Origin: Vibrio sp. 16
GTDB taxonomy: Bacteria > Pseudomonadota > Gammaproteobacteria > Enterobacterales > Vibrionaceae
DNA length: 64,000 bases
Reading direction: 5' to 3'
Assembly (NCBI RefSeq): GCF_963681195.1
Contig: NZ_OY808998.1
Span: forward strand, 62,001 to 126,000
Shown here piece by piece: positions 37,322-45,173 of the stretch. Positions within the stretch are counted from its first letter, which is position 1, and each line of letters begins with the position of its first letter. The translations under genes were made by a program, and so were the position numbers. Below the pieces are notes generated by a model. That model was given only the letters and a program-made list of their open reading frames with translations. It ran no database searches and was not told where the DNA came from.

Positions 37322-37831
37322 TCAGCAATTGATAGAGCCATGATAAACGTCACTTTGAATGGTATGTTCAAAGTTGAACTCATAAGTCTTACCTTCGCTA
37401 TCAGTCACCATTATCTTCAACTGTTCTGGTAACACTTTTAAAGGCGGATATTTAACATTGAACCAAGAGCGGTGAATCCCGACACTGTCAGTCGTATTAG
37501 AGACTTGGGTCGCGTGATCATCACGCATCAAGGCGCCGATCTCGGTTACCACCTCAACGTTAACCAACTCAGGACCTTTTCTCTTCGTTTCCAATAGAGC
37601 GGTAATGGATATACCGTTTTCACTGTCTTTTGAAGGGAATACGCTAACACCATAGTGGTCAGTAGCCTGCTCAATTCCATCCAGTCGAGTTTTAACGTAG
37701 CCACAAGCTGAGCTAGGTACTGCAGATTGGGATTGCATTACAACTGGCTTGTAGTAGTCACGGGTTGTTGGAAAAACGACACATCCGGACAATACAACGC
37801 TAAAAAGTACGGCTAACCAAATTCTTTTCAT
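37322..37831 (-). CDS. Hypothetical lipoprotein
   Basis: 169 residues from ATG 37831 (AGGAG 8 bases upstream); the longer frame adds eight residues without a better site. Lipobox VVLSGC gives a lipidated Cys17. The mature part is mostly beta-strand-like with no recognised domain. Upstream at 37975-38165 lies an NtrC/sigma-54 control region ending in a terminator. Read-through from it could express this gene, but the 145-base gap beyond the terminator argues for a separate promoter. Function unknown. Confidence 0.7.
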   Translation of the reverse strand: MKRIWLAVLFSVVLSGCVVFPTTRDYYKPVVMQSQSAVPSSACGYVKTRLDGIEQATDHYGVSVFPSKDSENGISITALLETKRKGPELVNVEVVTEIGALMRDDHATQVSNTTDSVGIHRSWFNVKYPPLKVLPEQLKIMVTDSEGKTYEFNFEHTIQSDVYHGSINC

Positions 37832-37974
37832 AATAACTGCTCCTGTGAGATGCATTCATTATGAACAGTGTTTTATTAATTTACTAGCCTTGATTACACT
37901 CGCTTACATACTGGTCTGATTCTCCCAAATTTGACCTTTTGAACGCTACCGAGAAAACCGCATCTGCAGAGAAG

Positions 37975-38072
37975 AAAAAGCCTCTTCCCTAGAGAGGAAG
38001 AGGCTTAGTTGCCTTTGACGCTGTTATATTATTCTTGTCTCGCCTTTGACATTAATTTTCAAAGGTCACAAT
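37975..38072 (-). ncRNA. Candidate sigma-54-dependent small RNA (orphan nasA-type leader)
   Basis: Predicted RNA of about 98 nt. It starts about 12 bases after the -12 element and ends in a strong intrinsic terminator: AAGCCTCTTCC (minus strand, 38006-37996) pairing with GGAAGAGGCTT (37988-37978), then TTTTT. A 5' hairpin pairs CCTTTGA with TCAAAGG (about 38065-38043), and the middle looks single-stranded (ATATAACAGCGTCAAAGGC). The middle, terminator position and promoter geometry match the nasA leader at 56616-56796. No nitrate gene follows, and the frames inside are too short to code. It could be a small RNA, a decoy for NasT or another RNA, or a duplicated relic. Alternatively the hairpin may simply end the gene at 38262. 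Confidence 0.55.
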
Positions 38073-38081
38073 ACTGAGTAG

Positions 38082-38098
38082 AGCAAATCTGATGCCAA
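38082..38098 (-). promoter_or_regulatory. Sigma-54 promoter of the orphan RNA
   Basis: Minus strand TTGGCATCAGATTTGCT: -24 GG and -12 GC are exactly 12 bases apart, matching TGGCAY-N5-TTGCW. The nasA promoter (56712-56728) differs at only a few spacer bases. Confidence 0.7.
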
Positions 38099-38148
38099 AC
38101 AAACATCTCTCTAAATTTCAATAACATAGCATTTTGGCGCAAATTTTT

Positions 38149-38165
38149 TGCACCAAGCTCGTGCG
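38149..38165. promoter_or_regulatory. Candidate NtrC site for the orphan RNA
   Basis: TGCACCAAGCTCGTGCG fits TGCAC-N7-GTGCA with one mismatch. Its centre is about 85 bases upstream of the predicted start, nearly the same distance as for the nasA NtrC site. Confidence 0.6.
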
Positions 38166-38261
38166 TTTAAGTGTAATGGATGTGCAGGAATTTGCGTTAA
38201 AACTCGACAACTTATTTTGTTCTCACGAGTTGGCATCGCCTTTCCAATCTCAGACCCGCCT

Positions 38262-41087
38262 TTAAAACTCGCCTGATACAGACAAATAGAATTGATCCTT
38301 TCCTAGCTCTTTATCTAAACCGTTGGCATAACCCATGGTCACGGGTACCGTTAAGTTGTACCCCATCTTGAGCTCAACGGTTGTTGAAATACCCAACCCA
38401 GTAAGCCCTTTATACTGACCGCTTTCACTCCATGCGCTGCCAGAGTCGGCAAACAGGGTTGCAGAGATATCACCCAAACCAATCGGAAACAGTCCCCAGT
38501 TGCGCTCAATTCGAGCCAACCATGACGTGTACTCTACTCGCTGAGTAAAATAGTGATTCCCTGATTGAACAGTTTCATCATAACCTCTTAATGCCTGAGT
38601 TTCTCGACCAAACAGAGCGCTCTCATCGCTTTGGTCGCTGCCGCCTAAACGAAACGGTTTCGCCTTCTCATCGCTGTATCCTCCAGCTAAGCGGAGCGTC
38701 AGTGTAGAGCGGCCAGGAAGATCAAACGTGCTTCGCCACTGCGCTTGATACTTGTTCCCTTCATAGTCGCTTCCCAGCAAATCATTTGTTTCAGCAGTGA
38801 GATCAAGATAGTGCCCCCAACCCACGCCCATGACGTTAAGGTAGCTTTCTCTGTTGTCGAACGAAGCCGCTAAACCGACTAGCGTTTCTTCCCGCTCTTC
38901 ATACGGGCTGGTCGTTACCTTAGGTTGTTGAACCTCGCTCTCTTTCTCCCAAAAAAGACCCGCAGATAGAGACAACTGATCTTCAAACGCGGTGTAAATA
39001 TGGTTACGTTGTAACAAGGCATTGTCGTTCTGTTCGATGCGCTGGGACTCAACCCCTAATTCAGAGAATGTTGTAAAGTCATGGTTTCTGCCAATCGCGG
39101 CGAACCATCGATTGTCGTAAAGATAACTAAGGTGGTATTGACCTAATCCGTTTTCCGTATCCCAACCCAACTCAATGGTGTAGTTGTGTCTGCCAAGCGC
39201 ATCAGAGCCATTGGTTACGATTCCGGCGATCGATTGATTCTCATCAAGGCTGAAGATCGGCACCCATGTCCTTGGTCTTAGACTTCTCCAGGGTGAATAA
39301 TCAACAGCATCGGTTTTCTCCACAGACATTGGTGCTGGATCTGGGTATTGGTAGCTTGCAGCAACCTCACCTAAAACGACATTATCGAGAGCATCTGGCT
39401 GTTTAAGTGCGCGAAGCGTATAACCTTCGCTGTCATAGCTTTGATAAATCAAGCCAAAGGTGTCTGACCATAATGGTGAAAATGCTCCCCCCACTTCGCG
39501 GGTGAGTTGCTCAACCGATTGGCTACCGAGAGTATGGCGGTAAACATTAAACACTCCGTCGTAATCAGCGCTAAACATCACAGTGTCTGCATCCACAAAT
39601 ACTGGGCTATTTTCAACGGATCGTGTCTTAGTGATTGTGGACCATTGCAAGTTCGTTAGATTCAAACGCTCAAGATTCCAGCCATCTTGGGATCGCTTAA
39701 CACTCGCCACCAAGTTCGTGTCATCAGGAGAAAGATCGTACCCACCTAACACTTCGTTTTCAGCACCTCGCCACAGCCGTTGCTTGTTTTCAGGAGCCAT
39801 AACATCAATCAACCACAGCTCACTAAACCCATCGATTTTTCGGCTTGCGATAACCTGCTGACCATTGGCCAGCCAACGAACATCTCTAAAACGCTCCCGC
39901 TCGGTTAACCGCTTCCATGTCCCTCCTTGTAACCAGAACAAGTCTGTAATGCCTCGCCCATCGGCGTAATAAACCAGTCTTGACGCAACCAACCCAGAGG
40001 TTTGGTGAGCATCTAGAGCAACGACACCTTTTGAACTTGAGATATGATTTTTTTCGCTAGATAACTGTACTTGAACAACGTCGTTTCTATCTTCACTGTT
40101 GTTTCGATTGATGAAAACATCACCCGCCGCGTTTGTCGTCACTACCTGCATAACGGGAGTTGTCTCATTAAATCTTTCACCCGACACCTTATTCGCCGTG
40201 CGTAACGCGATCTCTTCACTAAAGCGCTCATTTAGGTAAGTTTGAAACTGTGGCCACAATGCTTCAAACGACTCACCAAATGTATTTTTGGCGGTTCTGT
40301 TCAAGAGGAAAAATGGCAATAAGCGACGACTGTAATCGTCTAAGAAGGTCTGAACTTTATCTTCTCCATATTGGCGAACAAGATAGTCAACAAAGTAAGC
40401 ACCATAGAGATATTGATAACCAAGCGGAAAGTGTTTACTGGCGACCACCGCTTGATTGAGGTCCTTGACCTTTCCAGAGGCGACTTCCATGCGCATTTCC
40501 ATTGGATAGCTTGAACCTTGCAAGCGCCCGTAACCAAGCTCTTTATTGGTTTCCAAATACACCGCCAAGCCCTCGACTAGCATTGATGGCGTAAGAGTAT
40601 GGGGGTAAAGCAATACGTTACGACCAAATATGTTGCGTAAAAACTCAGGCGCACCGCCCCCCATTTCTAGATGCAGGATATGCACATACTCATGTCGTAT
40701 CAGTAAATGTAGCCACTCGTCATTACTTTCGAGGCTGTTTACGTCATCTGGCGGGCTCATATAGAGCCTGATCTGCGGGTAAGGGATGACGGTCGCCCAA
40801 CCGTTTGAAAAGTCAAACTCATCGACCAATACTATCTCGGTCTTATCTTTAGGCTCGTAACCAAAAAAAGGCGTCAGCTCTTTATGAACTTGCTCTGCCA
40901 AATCGAGAGAACGAGCTGCCTGCTTTTCGTGCCCAGAACGAAAGTGGATTGAGAAATGATCAGATTCTTGAGTTTGCCATACTTCATCCTGCTGATCCCA
41001 AGCAACGGAAACCGCGTGAGCATCGTAAGAAACAAAAGGATAGGATAGCAACGCTGCTACGGACAAAGTGAGCAAGTTCTTTTTCAT
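38262..41087 (-). CDS. Putative gluzincin peptidase / beta-propeller / outer-membrane barrel protein
   Basis: 941 residues. A signal peptide (about 1-25) is followed by a domain with the zinc-peptidase motif HEYVH (132-136) and a downstream glutamate in VEGLAVYLE (E172), the peptidase-MA-like pattern. A TolB/WD40-like beta-propeller follows (about 300-580). The C-terminal part (about 600-941) is rich in alternating aromatic/glycine strands and ends in a terminal phenylalanine (SVSGEF), the usual signal for insertion of an outer-membrane beta-barrel. So it is probably an outer-membrane protein with a periplasmic or surface metalloprotease head. Substrate unknown. It stands alone. Confidence 0.75.
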   Translation of the reverse strand: MKKNLLTLSVAALLSYPFVSYDAHAVSVAWDQQDEVWQTQESDHFSIHFRSGHEKQAARSLDLAEQVHKELTPFFGYEPKDKTEIVLVDEFDFSNGWATVIPYPQIRLYMSPPDDVNSLESNDEWLHLLIRHEYVHILHLEMGGGAPEFLRNIFGRNVLLYPHTLTPSMLVEGLAVYLETNKELGYGRLQGSSYPMEMRMEVASGKVKDLNQAVVASKHFPLGYQYLYGAYFVDYLVRQYGEDKVQTFLDDYSRRLLPFFLLNRTAKNTFGESFEALWPQFQTYLNERFSEEIALRTANKVSGERFNETTPVMQVVTTNAAGDVFINRNNSEDRNDVVQVQLSSEKNHISSSKGVVALDAHQTSGLVASRLVYYADGRGITDLFWLQGGTWKRLTERERFRDVRWLANGQQVIASRKIDGFSELWLIDVMAPENKQRLWRGAENEVLGGYDLSPDDTNLVASVKRSQDGWNLERLNLTNLQWSTITKTRSVENSPVFVDADTVMFSADYDGVFNVYRHTLGSQSVEQLTREVGGAFSPLWSDTFGLIYQSYDSEGYTLRALKQPDALDNVVLGEVAASYQYPDPAPMSVEKTDAVDYSPWRSLRPRTWVPIFSLDENQSIAGIVTNGSDALGRHNYTIELGWDTENGLGQYHLSYLYDNRWFAAIGRNHDFTTFSELGVESQRIEQNDNALLQRNHIYTAFEDQLSLSAGLFWEKESEVQQPKVTTSPYEEREETLVGLAASFDNRESYLNVMGVGWGHYLDLTAETNDLLGSDYEGNKYQAQWRSTFDLPGRSTLTLRLAGGYSDEKAKPFRLGGSDQSDESALFGRETQALRGYDETVQSGNHYFTQRVEYTSWLARIERNWGLFPIGLGDISATLFADSGSAWSESGQYKGLTGLGISTTVELKMGYNLTVPVTMGYANGLDKELGKDQFYLSVSGEF

Positions 41088-41556
41088 GTTAAGAGTTTCT
41101 AATATAAGAATAATGGTTGATTCATCTGCTAAATGTACACTGTATTATTAATAATTCAATCCGTTCATTGTGTTCGGTTACAAAGCGAACTTCGAAAAGC
41201 CTTAATAAAAACGCTAACTAGGTTCGATGTCTTATAACTCTATGTCGTTATAGAGTCTCGAGTCAGATAGGCTTCATAGTTCGTACTTTTATTACCGGCT
41301 CGTTCTCAATATCACTTGATTTCCCCCCTAGTTAATTTTTTTGCTCTTGGAAATATTTCCATTTGTAAAACATGAGGTTAAGGTAGAGTTAGAATTCTAT
41401 TTAGACATCAAAAACAATCATTTGAGAAACACTTCACAGCCAACTGAAATATTGATGAGAAATATGCCAAGTCAGTCGAAATTGCCCATCAATCCCAACC
41501 CATATAATTGAGCAAATTATAAACTTAAGCGATTTTGATTTTTCAGGAGAAATCGT
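41088..41556. other. Gene-free region between divergent surface-protein genes
   Basis: 469 AT-rich bases with no credible gene. A perfect inverted repeat ACTCTAT (41237-41243)/ATAGAGT (41250-41256) with loop GTCGTT could be an operator or hairpin. Promoters for both flanking genes must lie here, but none could be fixed with confidence. Confidence 0.4.
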
Positions 41557-44388
41557 TTGAACTGGCTTAATTGTTCGGCACGGAGCCGACGAGGTTCGAC
41601 CTCAATAAAAACATTGTACCATGGGATTATATTAGCCTGTGCTTTGACGCTGTCAGCGTGTGGTGGCGGCGGCGGCGGTGGCAGCAGTAATGGTGGCAAC
41701 AAACCTCAAACCATCGCACCTAACTCTCCCAATAGCTATCTACCAACCACCAGTGACACTAAGTGGTACTACGACAACAGTAGCAAAGGTACGTACGCAA
41801 CGACCACCCAAATAGGCGGAAAAACCGCGCAAGTCATTAACTATCCAACTGGCGGTAAAGAGTACTTTATTGCCACAGAAGAAAGTGTCTCGTTTGCTGG
41901 TTTCTATTCGCCTTCAACTTATGTTTCTGGCGTCGGCACTTTTAGTATTGATTTCCGATTCGATGAATCTATGCAGTTAGTTGAGAGTTCAGCTCGATCG
42001 CTGCAAAGTGTTGCCACTTCTGGCACAGCCAACATCCAACCGACATACGGAAATAACCCCATCAATGTTTATGGTTCGACAACCATCAATGGGACTGAGA
42101 CGATTACTGTTCCCTACGGTACTTTTGATGCCACTCACGTAACCGTAGACTTATACATTAGCTCTACCATCGACGGCTACTTCTTTGAAATTCCTTGGCA
42201 AGTAGACCTGTGGTTTGCCGACAATGTTGGTATTGTTCGCCGCGTTCAAGGTGGTCAAATCATTGAACTCACAAACTTCACCGCGCCTGTCACAGAGCCA
42301 ACCGAACCCACTGAACCATCGGAGCCAACTGATCCTTCCGAGCCTACGGAACCAACAGAGCCAACGGACCCTACCGAACCAACAGATCCTACTGAGCCTA
42401 CTGAGCCTACTGAGCCTACTGAGCCTACTGAGCCAGTTGTAGACACAGATGGCGATGGTATTAGCAACAACGATGATACCGATGATGACAACGATGGCGT
42501 ATTGGATGTCAACGATCACTACCCACTCGATCCGACTCGCCACGATAAACTCAAGGCAAACCTCACAAGTACTACCTTGTCCCACACCATTGGTTCTTCA
42601 GCGAAAGAGGTTAAACAGCTTTCAATTACCGGCACTAACATAGAGTGGCTGTTACTAGACACCGCTAGCTGGCTCTCAATTAGTGAAAGAATGGGCACCG
42701 GTGACACCACTGTCGAGCTTTCCATTATCGACTACAAGCTCACGCCTGGATCCTACTCAACGACTATAACGTTGCGCGACAAAACGGAAGGCACAGACTC
42801 GCAAATCCAAGTATCCGCTGAGTTTGCTTTACCAGAGTTAACGCTGAGTAGTAATAGCGTCACACTCGACATCTCAGATGGGTTTGAACCCATTTCAACC
42901 AGCCTCGACGTAAGCTTATCGACAGGTGATCGCATTCATCCAGTAACAGTGTCACTGCCTGAAGGTCTGCATTCCTCCAACATTTACGCATCGAGCACCG
43001 CAAAAACACTTGATGTGAACTTGACCTCTATTGAAAGTGTAAAGGAAGGCCTTAACACCTTTACCGCAACGGCTTCTGCTCAAGTTGGTGAACACACAAT
43101 CAACAAACAATTTGACGTGAACGTGCTTGCGTCTCGTCGTGCGCTTGTTGTGCCTGATCGCGGTGTTGCCTTGACTAAGTTTGCAACCAAACAACGTCTT
43201 ACTGCTGACATCGATATCCTAGACACCTACGGCTTTACCAACACGCTTTGGAAAGCGTCAACAGAAGCTCCTTGGCTGACGGTGACAACCTCTGGTACCA
43301 CGGCTGATAAGTTGCAGCTTACTGCGGATGCTCGCGGTTTAGCGACCAATCAGCTGCATGAAGCGGAAGTTGTCGTCGTACCAGATGACACGAGTATTGC
43401 CAACAGCAATAGCATTCGTGTCAGCCTTTGGGTTGGCGATACCGACCCAGTCGAGAAGCAAGTGATACCCCAAAAAGCAATCAATGTAGCGGCTGACCCA
43501 GTTAGACCTTACATCTACCTTAACGATGGAACCGCCGATTCTGCTGAAATCAGTGTTTATCATAGCCATACGCAAGAATACGTTGCGGGGCTATCACCTG
43601 GCGGAACGCACCAGTTTGGTGACATTAAAGTGAGTGAGGACGGAAGATGGTTATACAGTGGTTTGGATGGCAACAGTATCGCTGTCTTTGACCTGACGAC
43701 ATTTAACCTACATACGATCTGGTCAGGTAATGATGGGCTCGCAGAGACGTTTACAATTACCGAACCTTCAGGCGTACCACTGATTGTTGGCGCTCGTGGG
43801 AACATTTATCACGCCAATACCGGTACACGCCTAAATGTACGTGGTGACGCTCACTGGGTATCAGCCGTTGCTTGGTATCAAGGCTATGACATTGTTGCAT
43901 CAAGCCAATTTGGTAACCGCTTCTGTGCTGCCGAATCTGGTCTATCGCCGTACCTATTGCACTGTTATGAACTGACGTACAACAGCTATCGTGACGATGT
44001 CAAAGTGGAGCATATCGCTACAGCGCCACACGGTACAGATTCGTTCGCTACCGGCTTAGCCATCAACAACGATGGTAGCGTGGTCTATCCGGTTGGGTCC
44101 TCACTGCTCAGTCTTGATGTCGATAGCATGCAGGTTACGCAGGTATTTACCACCGACGGATACGCCGCTGGCTCAGCAATGGGTGAGAACAACGAAGTTC
44201 ATGCCACCACAAGTAACTACTATGGTGACAAAGATATATGGATCTTCAAGTCGGATGGCTCACAGCGTTACAGCGGTGACGCGTCAGGAAGTAACAATAG
44301 CATTTACAATGAACTGGATGTGTCAGGCGATGGCTACCAAACTTATGTCATTGATGATACGCAACTCATCATTATGAATAGCTATTAA
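41557..44388 (+). CDS. Large repeat-bearing lipoprotein with calcium-binding and propeller domains
   Basis: 943 residues from a TTG at 41557 that has a strong ribosome binding site (AGGAGA). A TTG at codon 20 would give a more usual short signal but has no such site. Lipobox LTLSAC is followed by seven glycines, a pattern common in surface-exposed Vibrio lipoproteins. Residues about 244-293 are a proline-spaced (T/S)(E/D)P repeat. Next comes a calcium-binding thrombospondin type 3-like motif (DTDGDGISNNDD then DDDNDGVLD, about 297-320), BACON-like beta domains (about 330-630) and a C-terminal YVTN-like propeller (about 640-943). Probably an adhesin-like or polymer-binding surface protein. No secretion genes are adjacent. 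Confidence 0.8.
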   Translation: MNWLNCSARSRRGSTSIKTLYHGIILACALTLSACGGGGGGGSSNGGNKPQTIAPNSPNSYLPTTSDTKWYYDNSSKGTYATTTQIGGKTAQVINYPTGGKEYFIATEESVSFAGFYSPSTYVSGVGTFSIDFRFDESMQLVESSARSLQSVATSGTANIQPTYGNNPINVYGSTTINGTETITVPYGTFDATHVTVDLYISSTIDGYFFEIPWQVDLWFADNVGIVRRVQGGQIIELTNFTAPVTEPTEPTEPSEPTDPSEPTEPTEPTDPTEPTDPTEPTEPTEPTEPTEPVVDTDGDGISNNDDTDDDNDGVLDVNDHYPLDPTRHDKLKANLTSTTLSHTIGSSAKEVKQLSITGTNIEWLLLDTASWLSISERMGTGDTTVELSIIDYKLTPGSYSTTITLRDKTEGTDSQIQVSAEFALPELTLSSNSVTLDISDGFEPISTSLDVSLSTGDRIHPVTVSLPEGLHSSNIYASSTAKTLDVNLTSIESVKEGLNTFTATASAQVGEHTINKQFDVNVLASRRALVVPDRGVALTKFATKQRLTADIDILDTYGFTNTLWKASTEAPWLTVTTSGTTADKLQLTADARGLATNQLHEAEVVVVPDDTSIANSNSIRVSLWVGDTDPVEKQVIPQKAINVAADPVRPYIYLNDGTADSAEISVYHSHTQEYVAGLSPGGTHQFGDIKVSEDGRWLYSGLDGNSIAVFDLTTFNLHTIWSGNDGLAETFTITEPSGVPLIVGARGNIYHANTGTRLNVRGDAHWVSAVAWYQGYDIVASSQFGNRFCAAESGLSPYLLHCYELTYNSYRDDVKVEHIATAPHGTDSFATGLAINNDGSVVYPVGSSLLSLDVDSMQVTQVFTTDGYAAGSAMGENNEVHATTSNYYGDKDIWIFKSDGSQRYSGDASGSNNSIYNELDVSGDGYQTYVIDDTQLIIMNSY
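42285..42434 (+). repeat. (T/S)(E/D)P-coding tandem repeat
   Basis: About 16 units of 9 bases coding Thr/Ser-Glu/Asp-Pro. The last five units are almost perfect repeats of CCTACTGAG, while the first units vary in sequence but keep the protein pattern. Identical terminal units suggest recent slippage, so copy number may differ between strains. All changes of one unit stay in frame. Confidence 0.9.
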
Positions 44389-44393
44389 TCAGC

Positions 44394-44424
44394 AATGCCC
44401 AGTCTTTTGACTGGGCATTTTTTT
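44394..44424 (+). terminator. Terminator after the repeat lipoprotein
   Basis: AATGCCCAGTC (44394-44404) and GACTGGGCATT (44409-44419) form a perfect 11-base-pair stem with loop TTTT and a T-run to 44424. Confidence 0.92.
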
Positions 44425-44441
44425 GACCAAGCTACAGACAT

Positions 44442-44471
44442 AAAAAAGCCCCAACATCTCTGTCAGGGCTT
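44442..44471 (-). terminator. Terminator of tRNA cluster 2
   Basis: AAGCCC (44446-44451) pairs with GGGCTT (44466-44471) with an inner ACA/TGT pairing. On the minus strand it ends in a T-run (complement of the A-run at 44442-44447). Confidence 0.7.
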
Positions 44472-44479
44472 CAAAATAA

Positions 44480-44553
44480 TGGAGGCGCCTCCCGGAGTCG
44501 AACCGAGGTCCACGGATTTGCAATCCGCTGCATAGCCACTCTGCCAAGGCGCC
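44480..44553 (-). tRNA. tRNA-Cys (GCA), copy 2
   Basis: 74 bases with encoded CCA, anticodon loop TTGCAAA and acceptor GGCGCCT. It is identical to copies 3 and 4 and differs from copy 1 by one base in the T-loop. Confidence 0.97.
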
Positions 44554-44585
44554 ATTAATTTTGCACTCTCTCGAGTAATTTAAGA

Positions 44586-44672
44586 TGGTGCCCCGGGCCG
44601 GACTTGAACCGGCACAGCGCGAACGCCGAGGGATTTTAAATCCCTTGTGTCTACCAATTCCACCACCAGGGC
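44586..44672 (-). tRNA. tRNA-Leu (TAA), copy 2
   Basis: 87 bases, long variable arm, anticodon TAA, encoded CCA. The spacer to tRNA-Cys (44554-44585) is the same as in cluster 3 except for one base, which shows a recent duplication. Confidence 0.97.
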
Positions 44673-44730
44673 AACGCGAAAAGCGATTGCAGACCACCGT
44701 TCCAACGATGTTGTCGTGGGAACGGGGTGT

Positions 44731-44758
44731 ACTTTTACAGCTAGAAATTTAGAGTCAA
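44731..44758 (-). promoter_or_regulatory. Promoter of tRNA cluster 2
   Basis: Minus strand -35 TTGACT (44758-44753), then 16 bases, then AAAAGT (44736-44731) and a GC-rich discriminator (ACCCCG). It is weaker at -10 than clusters 1 and 3 but has the same layout. Confidence 0.55.
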
Positions 44759-44846
44759 CGAAACATTTAGCTCTAATGTTCAAGTGGTTAAAACAAATCT
44801 GCGTTGTTCAAGGCGAGATCTATTTGCTCACAACCGCATCAGGCTA

Positions 44847-45173
44847 TCAGCCAATCAAGACATTGCCTTCTTCGATCTCTACCTTGTATACCGACAATTT
44901 TATTTCCGGCTTTTCGATGCATTCACCACTCTTTAAGCTGAAATGCTGCTTGTAGAGTGGTGAGGCGACGCACATCTCCCCTGCTACATCGCCCACGATT
45001 CCTCGGCAAAGCACATAAGCTTCACCGATTGGGTCCCAGTTTTGAATCGCAAACACACCATGCTCAGGAATATTGAACAGCGCCACTTGCTCGCCATCAA
45101 TTAACGCAGCTCGACCTTGGTAGGGAGACAACTCATCTAGGCGACAAACTTTTACTTTATCTACGACTTCCAT
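44847..45173 (-). CDS. nirD: Nitrite reductase (NADH) small subunit
   Basis: 108 residues with a Rieske-like fold (NirD family). The Cys-His ligand pairs of true Rieske proteins are absent, as is normal for NirD; the stretch CRGIVGDVAGEMCVASP corresponds to that region. It partners NirB in the cytoplasmic reduction of nitrite to ammonium. The start overlaps the nirB stop (TAATG), so translation is coupled. It is the last gene of the nrt-nir unit. No clear terminator was found after it before the tRNA-cluster-2 promoter. Confidence 0.93.
   Translation of the reverse strand: MEVVDKVKVCRLDELSPYQGRAALIDGEQVALFNIPEHGVFAIQNWDPIGEAYVLCRGIVGDVAGEMCVASPLYKQHFSLKSGECIEKPEIKLSVYKVEIEEGNVLIG

Noticed and set aside
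42285..42434. CRISPR-like array
   Set aside because: Units are 9 bases, in frame and without spacers; it is a coding tandem repeat.
42151..42585. 144-residue minus-strand frame rich in repeated leucine/serine/arginine
   Set aside because: It is the shadow of the (T/S)(E/D)P repeat of the lipoprotein on the other strand.
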